Assembly (NCBI GenBank): GCA_963663025.1 | Contig: OY760073.1 | Span: 682,001-746,000 of the forward strand | Source: JAGWBF01 sp963663025 | GTDB taxonomy: Bacteria; Chloroflexota; Dehalococcoidia; Lucifugimonadales; JAGWBF01 | Direction of reading: 5' to 3' | Length of the DNA: 64,000 bases | Shown here: piece by piece, positions 9,381 through 16,218 of the stretch | Layout of the letters: each line of letters begins with the position of its first letter | Position numbering within the stretch: the stretch's first letter is position 1 | Made by a program: the position numbers and the translations under genes | The notes under the pieces: generated by a model | Told to the model about the DNA's origin: nothing | The model's database searches: none | Seen by the model: the letters and a program-made list of their open reading frames with translations, nothing else

Positions 9381-9954
9381 CTTCAATCTCCTTCTCAGAT
9401 ACACCATCTGAGCTTGTGATATCTATTTCAGGCCTCTTGGCGAGGACCACAAGCGCCGGACGCAGCACCCTTTCGTTCAGGCGATAACCTTCCCGGACCA
9501 CGGACATAACGCATCCCTCTGGGTGGTCGGGGCTCTCCTGGTATGCCATGGCTTCATGCTCGAATGGGTCAAACTCCCTGCCCAGGGCTTCGATCTTGAC
9601 TACGTTTTCCGATTCCATGAGGGCATTCAGCTTCCGTTGGATCAGGGATATGCCTTCCAGCCAGGATGGCTCCGGGCCATCTTTTGAGGCGTGTTGGATG
9701 GCCAGCACGAACTCGTCGAGAATGGGAAGCAGCTTCAGGACCAACCTGGAGTTGGCATGGCGCTGGAGTTCCAGCCGGTCTTCTTCGTTTCGGCGCTTGT
9801 AGTTGGCAAAATCCGCCTGCACCCTGCGAAGCACCTCCAGCAGCTCCTCGGGCGCCTCGGCCGAGGGAGCATCCGGGAGCGAGCCGTCCTCTGTCAGAAG
9901 CGTTGTCGCTTCCAGATCTCCCATGCATTCAGGGGTGGTCTTCTCTTCTGTCAT
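9373..9954 (-). CDS. grpE: Nucleotide exchange factor GrpE
   Basis: GrpE releases ADP from DnaK. The 193-residue protein has a charged N-terminus, a long coiled-coil (about residues 35-100) including RRVQADFANYKRRNEEDR, and a C-terminal beta domain with EGCVMSVVREGYRLNERVLR, the standard DnaK-contact region. Length is normal for the family. It lies 13 bases after hspR and overlaps dnaK by 8 bases, so hspR, grpE and dnaK form one operon. Assignment is secure. Confidence 0.95.
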   Translation of the reverse strand: MTEEKTTPECMGDLEATTLLTEDGSLPDAPSAEAPEELLEVLRRVQADFANYKRRNEEDRLELQRHANSRLVLKLLPILDEFVLAIQHASKDGPEPSWLEGISLIQRKLNALMESENVVKIEALGREFDPFEHEAMAYQESPDHPEGCVMSVVREGYRLNERVLRPALVVLAKRPEIDITSSDGVSEKEIEDA

Positions 9955-9967
9955 CCCGGTCCTTTCC

Positions 9968-10489
9968 TTAGGAGGGGTCTTCTTCCAGGGGAAGGTTCAG
10001 TCGCCGGAACAGCTCGGCCATCTCCCGCTCCATGATCCCCACAAAGGGCTGGGCCTCTTTCATCCTGGCCAGTCTCTGGAGCATCTCCAGGAGACTGGTT
10101 AGCAGCTCCAGGGTGAACTCGACACCCGCCAGGTTCAGTCCCAGATTCTCCTCCAGGTGGCGGATGAGCTTCAGCTTCTCTATGTCCTCCTGAGAGTACA
10201 AGCGAAGCATCCCCATGGTCCGCGAGGGGCTGATGAGTCCCAGGCGCTCGTACTTGCGAAGGGTCTGCGGGTGCATCTCCAGGATGCGGGCAGCCACGCT
10301 GATGATGTACACACCCTGGATTTCCCGGGGTCGCCTGGCCGGGGCGCTGCGCTGAGGCTTTGCGTCTTCCTCTTCCCGTCTGGCCAAGCTGGAATCTTCC
10401 GATTTGGCTTGGATGGAGAAGAGGAAGGATTCGGAGGGATACTGCTCCTTGACCCTTGGCTTTCTCTTATGCGGGGTTCGGTCTTGCAT
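9968..10489 (-). CDS. hspR: HspR, MerR-family heat-shock repressor
   Basis: HspR represses the dnaK operon and is thought to use DnaK as co-repressor. The MerR-type winged helix-turn-helix lies at about residues 55-125 and includes VYIISVAARILEMHPQTLRKYE and RLGLISPSRT, close to actinobacterial HspR. A lysine/arginine-rich N-terminal extension of about 50 residues precedes it, making the protein longer than the usual 130-150 residues. The start is placed at MQDRTPHK because the upstream alternative lies inside the promoter spacer. The predicted transcript begins only about 8 bases before this ATG, so the mRNA is nearly leaderless. It is first gene of its own operon, unlike Streptomyces where hspR is last. 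Confidence 0.9.
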   Translation of the reverse strand: MQDRTPHKRKPRVKEQYPSESFLFSIQAKSEDSSLARREEEDAKPQRSAPARRPREIQGVYIISVAARILEMHPQTLRKYERLGLISPSRTMGMLRLYSQEDIEKLKLIRHLEENLGLNLAGVEFTLELLTSLLEMLQRLARMKEAQPFVGIMEREMAELFRRLNLPLEEDPS

Positions 10490-10503
10490 CTTAGCTTTGC
10501 TGT

Positions 10504-10532
10504 ATTGTAAGACTTGACACATATCGTGTCAA
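10504..10532 (-). promoter_or_regulatory. Promoter of hspR-grpE-dnaK
   Basis: On the minus strand TTGACA (10527-10532) is separated by 17 bp from TACAAT (10504-10509). The -35 box lies inside the right arm of the palindromic operator. Transcription would begin near 10497, just ahead of the hspR ATG. Confidence 0.75.
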
Positions 10533-10534
10533 GT
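10512..10534. promoter_or_regulatory. Probable HspR operator (HAIR-like palindrome)
   Basis: A perfect inverted repeat has 9-bp arms ACTTGACAC and GTGTCAAGT around a 5-base centre. Written as CTTGACA-N7-TGTCAAG it has the spacing of the known HspR-associated inverted repeat CTTGAGT-N7-ACTCAAG, differing at two inner bases per arm. It covers the -35 elements of two divergent promoters, so a bound repressor would block both. Binding by the adjacent HspR is inferred. Confidence 0.75.
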
Positions 10535-10542
10535 GGTATAAC
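10514..10542 (+). promoter_or_regulatory. Divergent promoter of the zinc-ribbon gene
   Basis: On the plus strand TTGACA (10514-10519) is followed after 17 bp by TATAAC (10537-10542). Its -35 box is the left arm of the same palindrome, mirroring the hspR promoter. It would drive the small zinc-ribbon gene that starts 17 bases later. Confidence 0.65.
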
Positions 10543-10559
10543 GTGACATAAGAAAGGTT

Positions 10560-10763
10560 ATGGATCAACTAGAGGGAACCGGTAGGATGGAACTCATTTT
10601 TCTGAAGGCATGTAGAAGGTGCAAGGGTGACGTCGTTATAGAACGGGATGTCTATGGCGAGTACGCAAAGTGTGTGCAGTGTGGCCGCTCTGAAGAGGCG
10701 AAACCCGGCGGGTTCCCTCCGCCCTTCCAGAACACCCCACACAAAGAGATGGACGCCGTCTAA
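10560..10763 (+). CDS. Small zinc-ribbon protein, divergent from hspR
   Basis: This 67-residue protein has two cysteine pairs, CRRC at about residues 18-21 and CVQC at about 38-41. Their spacing fits a single zinc ribbon, and a Pro-rich tail follows. The part beginning MELIFLKACRRCKGDV resembles small zinc-ribbon proteins I associate with Chloroflexota, but I know no assigned function. The first ATG has a short AAAGG upstream. The second Met (MELIF, 9 codons on) with GGTAGG is an equally possible start. Its promoter shares the HspR-type operator, suggesting heat-shock co-regulation. It converges on the sulfite-oxidase-like gene. Confidence 0.65.
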   Translation: MDQLEGTGRMELIFLKACRRCKGDVVIERDVYGEYAKCVQCGRSEEAKPGGFPPPFQNTPHKEMDAV

Positions 10764-10786
10764 GCTGAGAGGAGAGCGGTGGCCCC

Positions 10787-11395
10787 TCACGCAAGGGAGG
10801 GCCAGAACCTCTCCTCTTTCCACGGATCGGCATCGTTGTTGTAGCCTCGCTGCTCCCAGAATCCCGGCTGGTCCTCGGCGGTAAACTCGATAGCGCAGAC
10901 CCACTTCGCGCTCTTCCACGCATACCTGCTTGGCACCACCAGCCTGAGGGGCCAACCATGGTCCCTGCCCAGCTCCTTTCCGTTGTGTTTATGGGCGAGG
11001 ATGCCCTCCTGGGCAACCACATCCAGGGGCAGGTTGGTGGTATAGCCACCGTAGCAGTGGGCGACTATGTATTGGGCCTCCCTGGAAGGCTTTGCCAGGG
11101 TCATGATGTCTCGGAAGTGCACTCCTTCCCAGGTGTTGTCGAGGGCGCTCCACTGGGTCACGCAGTGAAAGTCTGCTACGACAGATGTCCATGGAAGCTC
11201 TGAAAACCCCTTCCAGTCCAGTTCCACCTGGTTCTCCACCAAGCCCAGCAGTTGGATGGTCCACTGGTCCAGCTCTATGGCGGGAGTGGGGCCGTAGCTC
11301 AAGACGGGAAACTTGCCGGTCACGAACTGGCCGGGTGGTACCCGGTCCCCCTGGTCTGGGGCTTCCTTGAGCTTGTCCGGCTTCTTGTAGAGCAT
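10787..11395 (-). CDS. Sulfite oxidase-like molybdopterin oxidoreductase
   Basis: This 202-residue protein is the Mo-pterin catalytic domain of the sulfite oxidase/MsrP superfamily. The predicted molybdenum-ligating cysteine is Cys-78 in DFHCVTQWS. Family landmarks GVHFRDIM, AHCYGGYTTNL and GRDHGWPLRLVVPSRY, with conserved WKSAKWV, follow in order. It lacks a Tat signal, a heme domain and a dimerisation domain, so it appears to be the small stand-alone cytoplasmic type. The physiological substrate of such members is generally unknown. A GGAGGTG ribosome site precedes the ATG. It is divergent from ccmA. Confidence 0.88.
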   Translation of the reverse strand: MLYKKPDKLKEAPDQGDRVPPGQFVTGKFPVLSYGPTPAIELDQWTIQLLGLVENQVELDWKGFSELPWTSVVADFHCVTQWSALDNTWEGVHFRDIMTLAKPSREAQYIVAHCYGGYTTNLPLDVVAQEGILAHKHNGKELGRDHGWPLRLVVPSRYAWKSAKWVCAIEFTAEDQPGFWEQRGYNNDADPWKEERFWPSLA

Positions 11396-11432
11396 TCAAC
11401 ACCTCCGTCCGAGCTTGAGATCACACCCCGGG

Positions 11433-11441
11433 ATTATATCA
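11433..11441 (-). promoter_or_regulatory. Extended -10 promoter for the sulfite-oxidase-like gene
   Basis: On the minus strand the sequence TGATATAAT matches an extended -10 element (TGn-TATAAT). No good -35 lies upstream, which is acceptable for this promoter class. The start site would be about 30 bases before the ATG. Confidence 0.45.
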
Positions 11442-11589
11442 ATGGCCCGTTGCGCCTGCCCACTGTCGCGCAGGGATTTCTTTAGCGATACCTGCGCTGC
11501 ATTCCCGTTGTCGCTTCCTGGGACAAGAGTGAGCATGCTGGTCAAGTAATGCCGCTTGGATGATAAGCAACCGTGCGAGGCAGAATCAC

Positions 11590-11619
11590 TTGCGAATTCT
11601 TTCACAATACCAGTATGAT
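11590..11619 (+). promoter_or_regulatory. Candidate ccm operon promoter
   Basis: TTGCGA (11590-11595), an 18-bp spacer and TATGAT (11614-11619) precede ccmA. The predicted start site is only a few bases ahead of the GTG start, which also lacks a ribosome site. This would make the ccm mRNA leaderless. Confidence 0.4.
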
Positions 11620-11628
11620 TGAGTTGTT

Positions 11629-12354
11629 GTGGGCCAGGAAGGTGATCGGGCCATCGTCATCAAGGGTCTCCGCAAGAGCTACGGTGATTGGCCCGTGCTA
11701 TGGGACCTGGATCTGGAGGTAGGGTGGGGGCAGGTGCTCGTGGTGTTCGGGGACAACGGGGCCGGCAAGAGCACGCTGCTGAAGCTGATATCCACCCAGG
11801 CGAAGCCGGATGCTGGCGAGGTGTACGTCAACGGGGCCAGCTCAAGGAGACAGCCTGACTTGGTGCGCCGAGCCGTCGGCGTGGTTGCCCACAGCGACTT
11901 CCTCTACGAAGACCTCACCTGTGCCGAGAACCTTACCTTCTACGGGCGCCTTTACGGCCTGAAGGACATTCCATCCAAGGTAGAGCAGGGCCTGTCCCTG
12001 GTTGGCCTCCTGGACCGGCGCAACCACAGGGTGCGCACCTTGTCCAACGGCATGCAAAAGAGGCTGTCCATCGCCCGGGCCCTGGTTCACGAACCGTCGG
12101 TCCTGCTGTTGGATGAGCCAGAGGCGGGCTTGGACCAGGAAGCCCTGGCCATGCTGGAAGGTGTGCTGACCGACTGGAAGAGCCGGGGGCGTAGCGCCAT
12201 CGTGACCACCCACAACGTTGACAAGGGGCAGCTCTGGGGGGACAAGGTGGCGGTCCTGTCTGGGGGACAGCTAGCTCTTCCCGACCAAGGGCGCACAGCC
12301 GATACAGACGCTGGGGGAACCCGTCGTGACCCTGCCGGGAGCGCACAGGGATGA
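11629..12354 (+). CDS. ccmA: Heme exporter ATP-binding protein CcmA
   Basis: CcmA is the ATPase of the CcmABC(D) complex, which drives release of holo-CcmE during cytochrome c maturation. The 241-residue ABC domain has Walker A GDNGAGKST, signature LSNGMQKR, Walker B LLLDEPEAGLD and the switch His in TTHN. The last 25 residues are low-complexity and lie beyond the usual end of the family. The start is a GTG with no evident ribosome site; see the leaderless promoter. Its stop overlaps the ccmB ATG by 4 bases. CcmA is assigned from the ccmB, ccmC, ccmD and ccmE genes that follow. Confidence 0.92.
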   Translation: MGQEGDRAIVIKGLRKSYGDWPVLWDLDLEVGWGQVLVVFGDNGAGKSTLLKLISTQAKPDAGEVYVNGASSRRQPDLVRRAVGVVAHSDFLYEDLTCAENLTFYGRLYGLKDIPSKVEQGLSLVGLLDRRNHRVRTLSNGMQKRLSIARALVHEPSVLLLDEPEAGLDQEALAMLEGVLTDWKSRGRSAIVTTHNVDKGQLWGDKVAVLSGGQLALPDQGRTADTDAGGTRRDPAGSAQG

Positions 12355-13028
12355 CTTTCGTGGGGCCGGTGGTCAACATCGCCTGGAAGGACCTTATCCT
12401 GGAGGTCAGGACCCGGGAAGTTGTGGCATCGGTACTGGTGTTCGCCCTGCTGGTCGTCGTGGTGTTCAGCTTCGCTTTGAACTCCGTTCCCGATTCGGTC
12501 CGTGATGACATGGTACCCGGCGTGCTATGGGTCGCTTTCTCCTTTGCCGGCGTTTTGGCCATGACCCGGGCTTTCGTCCTGGAGAAAGAGAAAGGGGGCA
12601 TCCAGGGGCTGCTTCTTGCGCCGGTGAGCCGGGATGCCATCTATTTCGGGAAGATGCTGTCCAGCCTCATTTTCCTGCTTGTAGTTGAGGCTGCGTTTCT
12701 CCCGATATTCGCCGTCCTTTTCAACTTCACCCACTTCTCTCCTTGGCTGATCGTGGTGCTCCTCCTGGCCACGTTAGGGTTCGTTGCAGTAGGGACCCTG
12801 TTCTCGGCCATAGCGGTCAACACCCGGTCCAGAGAGATAATGCTTCCCGTGCTGTTTCTGCCCATAGTGGCCCCGGTGATCATTGCCGCTGTGGAGTCGT
12901 CCTCTGCGCTGGTGGGAACGGGAATTGAGAGTGTAAGCCCTTGGCGGTGGATGGGGCTCATTGGTGTCTTCGACATGGTGTTCCTGGTAGGCTGTCCCTG
13001 GGTCTTTGGACTGGTCCTCGAGGAATAG
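12351..13028 (+). CDS. ccmB: Heme exporter membrane protein CcmB
   Basis: CcmB is the permease partner of CcmA. The 225-residue protein has about six hydrophobic segments, beginning with EVVASVLVFALLVVVVFSFA and including conserved LPVLFLPIVAPVIIAAVES. The cytoplasmic motif AFVLEKEKGGIQGLLLAPVS is characteristic of CcmB. Its ATG overlaps the ccmA stop (ATGA), indicating coupled translation. Length matches the family (about 220). Confidence 0.93.
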   Translation: MTFVGPVVNIAWKDLILEVRTREVVASVLVFALLVVVVFSFALNSVPDSVRDDMVPGVLWVAFSFAGVLAMTRAFVLEKEKGGIQGLLLAPVSRDAIYFGKMLSSLIFLLVVEAAFLPIFAVLFNFTHFSPWLIVVLLLATLGFVAVGTLFSAIAVNTRSREIMLPVLFLPIVAPVIIAAVESSSALVGTGIESVSPWRWMGLIGVFDMVFLVGCPWVFGLVLEE

Positions 13029-13087
13029 GCGGTGGACATGCAAGTCAGTCCGCAGAGTTGCTCAATAAAGGAGCGTAAGAGGTTGTC

Positions 13088-13807
13088 ATGAAATTGATCG
13101 GACGTCTGGCGGGAGGAGCATTCCTGCCCTTGGTGGCGGCTTTGATGGTGCTGGACTTGTACCTGATCTTCATCCACGCCCCGGTGGCTACGGCCGACCA
13201 TCGCTTCAACCTTCAGCGCATCCTGTACTTCCATGTGGGGATTGCTTGGGTATCCCTGATAGCTTTCACAGTGATCTTCATAGCCAGCCTGGTCTACCTA
13301 TGGAAGAGGGACGACCGCTGGGATGCTCTTTCCCATTCGGCTGCCGAGGTGGGCTTCGTGTTTGCCAGCCTGGTGCTGATCACCGGGTCCCTATGGGGGA
13401 AGGGTATATGGGACCGGTGGTGGACCTGGGAACCCCGGCTGACCACCATGCTTATACTCTGGCTGATATACGTGGCATACCTGATGCTGCGGAGCTTCGC
13501 CACTAATCCGCGCCAGGCGGCCCGCTTCTCGGCCGTCCTCGGCATAATCGGGTTCATCGACGTACCCATAATCTATTTCGCCGCCAACTGGTGGCGGGGA
13601 CTCCACCCCGAGGTGGTCTCTGGGCCCCTGGCCGAAACGGGGAGCTTGGATCCTACCATGCGGTCGGTGATGCTGTTTACCGCCCTGGTCTTCACCCTGC
13701 TCTTTACCTACCTTGTGAAGCAAAGAATGTCGGTCAGGTCCATGGAAGATACCCTGAGAAGGGCAAAGTATACATTCGGCGCCGGTCTCGGGCGCCGGCA
13801 GTCGTAA
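13088..13807 (+). CDS. ccmC: Heme exporter/chaperone protein CcmC
   Basis: CcmC loads heme onto CcmE at the outer face of the membrane. The 239-residue protein has six predicted membrane helices. The periplasmic tryptophan-rich heme-handling motif is intact (GKGIWDRWWTWEPRLTT), as are the flanking histidines in YFHVGIAW and in NWWRGLHPE. It follows ccmB by about 60 bases and precedes ccmD by 12. CcmC and CcmF share the WWD domain, but this size and neighbourhood fit CcmC. Confidence 0.95.
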   Translation: MKLIGRLAGGAFLPLVAALMVLDLYLIFIHAPVATADHRFNLQRILYFHVGIAWVSLIAFTVIFIASLVYLWKRDDRWDALSHSAAEVGFVFASLVLITGSLWGKGIWDRWWTWEPRLTTMLILWLIYVAYLMLRSFATNPRQAARFSAVLGIIGFIDVPIIYFAANWWRGLHPEVVSGPLAETGSLDPTMRSVMLFTALVFTLLFTYLVKQRMSVRSMEDTLRRAKYTFGAGLGRRQS

Positions 13808-13819
13808 AGGAGGACGGAT

Positions 13820-13993
13820 ATGCCTTCGGAGAACCTGCCCTACCTGTTTGCGGTGTACTCGATAACCTGGGTACTATTCTTCGCCTACGTCTTCTACGTG
13901 TCCCGTCGTCAGAGGGAGCTTGAAAGGGAGATAAGGGACTTGAAGGCCGCTATGGAGTCGGCTGAAGTGGACTCCTCGCCAAGCAGCGGTTGA
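13820..13993 (+). CDS. ccmD: Small membrane protein CcmD
   Basis: This 57-residue protein has one membrane helix (about residues 8-27, LFAVYSITWVLFFAYVFYVS) followed by a charged amphipathic tail with RRQRELEREIRDLKAA. That is the exact architecture of CcmD, which holds CcmE in the CcmABC complex. The start has a strong AAAGGAGG ribosome site. It sits between ccmC and ccmE as expected. CcmD sequences are poorly conserved, so the call rests on size, topology and position. Confidence 0.85.
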   Translation: MPSENLPYLFAVYSITWVLFFAYVFYVSRRQRELEREIRDLKAAMESAEVDSSPSSG

Positions 13994-14067
13994 AAAACCA
14001 CGACTGCTGCTCGTATAGTCTAAACTGAGGCAAGAAACCGGAAAGGAACTTAGAAACACTCTTGGGG

Positions 14068-14526
14068 ATGCTGGAACAAGACCGAGGGCAACTGGACGAA
14101 GACACCGGCGGGTCCAGTTGGATTTCAAACAATAAAGTCAGGCTCCTGCTTGTTGGCATAGTGATGGCCCTAACCCTGGGCTTTCTGATCAGCCAAGCGT
14201 TTCCCGGAAGCACGCGCTACTACCTGACTGTGGATGAGTTCCTGGCCGACTCGCAGAGCCAGGATGGGCGCAGCGTCAGGGTGGTTGGTTCTCTTGTCCC
14301 CGACTCTTTCCAGCGGGAGCAAGGCACAACCTTGGCCAATTTCCAGATCGCCAACGAGGGCCAGGTACTGAGCGCTTCATACCAGGGCGTGGTGCCCGAC
14401 CTATTCTTCAACGTAGACTCAGAGATCGTCTTGGAAGGCAAGTACAACCCAGACAGCGGGTTTCACGTGGACAACGTGGTAGTGAAGTGCCCATCCAAGT
14501 ACGAGGCCCTATCCCAGGAAGTTTGA
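14068..14526 (+). CDS. ccmE: Cytochrome c maturation protein CcmE, cysteine-type
   Basis: CcmE is the periplasmic heme chaperone of system I. One N-terminal membrane anchor (about residues 24-44) precedes an OB-fold beta domain with conserved TVDEFLADS, VRVVGSLVPDS and VVPDLFF. The usual heme-binding histidine motif (HxxxY) near the C-terminus is replaced by CPSKY (Cys-141, Tyr-145). This is the CxxxY variant described from Desulfovibrio and archaea, where CcmH is often absent. The start is uncertain: an in-frame TTG lies two codons upstream, and neither has a good ribosome site. ccmF, ccmG and ccmH do not follow. Confidence 0.9.
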   Translation: MLEQDRGQLDEDTGGSSWISNNKVRLLLVGIVMALTLGFLISQAFPGSTRYYLTVDEFLADSQSQDGRSVRVVGSLVPDSFQREQGTTLANFQIANEGQVLSASYQGVVPDLFFNVDSEIVLEGKYNPDSGFHVDNVVVKCPSKYEALSQEV

Positions 14527-14592
14527 CGACTTTCCTAGGAGCAGAGGGAGCTAGGGAACTACGGGCGCCTGAGGGGTGGCTAATAGTCCACG

Positions 14593-14620
14593 CAAGAGCT
14601 ACCGAACTGGATAGTTCTTG
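14593..14620 (+). repeat. Stem-loop ahead of the methyltransferase gene
   Basis: A 9-bp stem (CAAGAGCTA/TAGTTCTTG, one G-U pair) with a 10-base loop lies between ccmE and the methyltransferase. It has no trailing T run. It may end the ccm transcript weakly or shape the leader of the restriction-modification mRNA. Confidence 0.35.
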
Positions 14621-14652
14621 TGTGAGACTGATGTTCAGAGGGTAGGGAATGC

Positions 14653-15579
14653 ATGGAGGCCCGGACTGAAGCTCAGGGTGTTGATGGAGTGGTGCGGGAG
14701 CAGACGGCCCTTCCCTGGTCACTGCCGACCTCGAACGGTGAAATAGGGCCCGACTGCCCGGTTCTTGCCTGTGAGGATAACCTGTCGTTCTTGGCGAGGA
14801 TTCCCGACGACTGCATTAAGCTCATTGTTACTTCGCCCCCGTACAACCTCGGCAAAGACTACGAGCAAAAAACTTCCCTGGATTCCTATCTCCGGATGCA
14901 GATTCCTGTCATAAGGGAGTGTGTCAGGGTACTCCATCCCAAGGGGTCCATCTGCTGGCAGGTGGGTAACTACGTCGATCGCGGAGAAATAGTCCCCCTG
15001 GATGTCGTCCTCTTTGAGGCATTTCAGAAGGAGGGCCTGAAACTTCGCAACAGGATCGTTTGGCACTTCGGCCACGGGCTGCATTCCAGCCGTCGCTTGT
15101 CGGGCCGGTATGAGACCATCAATTGGTGGACCAAGGGCGACGACTACACGTGGAACCTGGATGCAGTCCGAGTGCCGTCCAAATACCCCAATAAACGTCA
15201 TTTCAAAGGGCCCAACGTGGGTAAGCTGTCGGGAAATCCCAAGGGGAAGAACCCGACCGACGTATGGGAGTTCCCCAACGTCAAGAGCAATCATCCCGAA
15301 AAAACTATGCATCCCTGTCAATTCCCCGTCGAGCTTGTGGAACGTCTTGTGCTCTCGATGACCGACCCGCAGGATGCGGTTCTGGATCCGTATATGGGAG
15401 TGGGATCATCCGTCGTTGCGGCTCTCATGCACGGCAGGACTGCCTATGGTTGCGACATCGTTCAAGAGTACGTGGACATTGCCTGCCAGCGCGTTCAGGA
15501 GCTCAGAGAAGGCACTCTCCGCACTCGACCGATGGGCAAGCCCATCTACGACCCTTCGAAGCCGGGCGGGGGACATTAA
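14653..15579 (+). CDS. Type II DNA methyltransferase, beta class (probable cytosine-N4)
   Basis: This is a 308-residue amino-methyltransferase that transfers a methyl group from AdoMet to an exocyclic amine. The catalytic motif IV (VTSPPYNLGKDYE) comes first and the AdoMet-binding motif I (VLDPYMGVGSSVVAAL) near residue 240, the order of beta-class enzymes. The TSPPY form is commonest in cytosine-N4 methyltransferases. The target-recognition region lies between. The start has GAGGGTAGGG just upstream. The stop overlaps the start of the next gene (TAATG), a BglII/BstYI-like endonuclease, so this is the protective half of a restriction-modification pair. Its site is probably GATC-centred, by analogy. 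Confidence 0.9.
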   Translation: MEARTEAQGVDGVVREQTALPWSLPTSNGEIGPDCPVLACEDNLSFLARIPDDCIKLIVTSPPYNLGKDYEQKTSLDSYLRMQIPVIRECVRVLHPKGSICWQVGNYVDRGEIVPLDVVLFEAFQKEGLKLRNRIVWHFGHGLHSSRRLSGRYETINWWTKGDDYTWNLDAVRVPSKYPNKRHFKGPNVGKLSGNPKGKNPTDVWEFPNVKSNHPEKTMHPCQFPVELVERLVLSMTDPQDAVLDPYMGVGSSVVAALMHGRTAYGCDIVQEYVDIACQRVQELREGTLRTRPMGKPIYDPSKPGGGH

Positions 15580-16190
15580 TGGAGATTAAGGCCCGCTATT
15601 CCCACCTAAACGGCGAAGAGTATTTGATCGTTCACCGCAAGGAGTTGTGGGAAGAAGTCCAAAACGTAATCGCTAGTGTGGATGCTTCGTCTTGCCTGAC
15701 CAAGGTCTCCAGGGAAAAGACGATGGCTGGCAAGATGCTGTACTCACCCACGGACATGAACCGTTTGTTCAGAGACGGTTTTCGGCAACGAGAATGGGGT
15801 GAACGTCGAAGTACATTTTGGGTGACCGACGACGAGAAGCTTCTACGTGGCGTGTACAACCTGCCGGAAGAAGAACAGAGACGGGCGATCGAGGAAGCCG
15901 GGCACTCCCCGATCATGTCCTACAACCAGACGGACTTCGTGAAAGAACGCGTAGCCGTGGAAGTTCAGTTCGGAAAATACGCCTTCGTGGCGCATGACCT
16001 GTTTGTCAAACACCTTAGTTTCTTTGTGTCTGACATCATAGACGTGGGGATTGAAATATTACCCATGAAGGAACTGGAGCGGGAGATGTCATCTGGGGTT
16101 CCTTACTATGAAAGGGACCTTCTGAATGTGCTTCGCCAAGGAAGAGGGGTGCCTGCTGTTCCCCTGGTGATTGTGGGGGTGACTCCCTGA
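15579..16190 (+). CDS. BglII/BstYI-family type II restriction endonuclease
   Basis: This 203-residue protein matches the BglII/BstYI endonuclease family (Pfam Endonuc-BglII). Conserved stretches are EIKARYSHLNGEE, SREKTMAGKMLYSP, YNQTDFVKERVAVEVQFGKY and RQGRGVPAVPLV. Asp-119, Glu-128 and Gln-130 reproduce the D-x8-E-x-Q catalytic spacing of BglII (Asp84, Glu93, Gln95). All three are present, so the enzyme should be active. BstYI cuts RGATCY and BglII cuts AGATCT; the site here is inferred only as GATC-centred. Translation is coupled to the methyltransferase through a TAATG overlap. The gene is nearly convergent with korB, with 28 bases between stops. Confidence 0.88.
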   Translation: MEIKARYSHLNGEEYLIVHRKELWEEVQNVIASVDASSCLTKVSREKTMAGKMLYSPTDMNRLFRDGFRQREWGERRSTFWVTDDEKLLRGVYNLPEEEQRRAIEEAGHSPIMSYNQTDFVKERVAVEVQFGKYAFVAHDLFVKHLSFFVSDIIDVGIEILPMKELEREMSSGVPYYERDLLNVLRQGRGVPAVPLVIVGVTP

Positions 16191-16218
16191 ATCCTCCCGA
16201 CTTTCCGGCCGGAAACCC

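Noticed and set aside
16202..16215. TTTCCGGCCGGAAA palindrome as terminator
   Set aside because: It sits between convergent genes but has little loop and no T run; may be coincidence.
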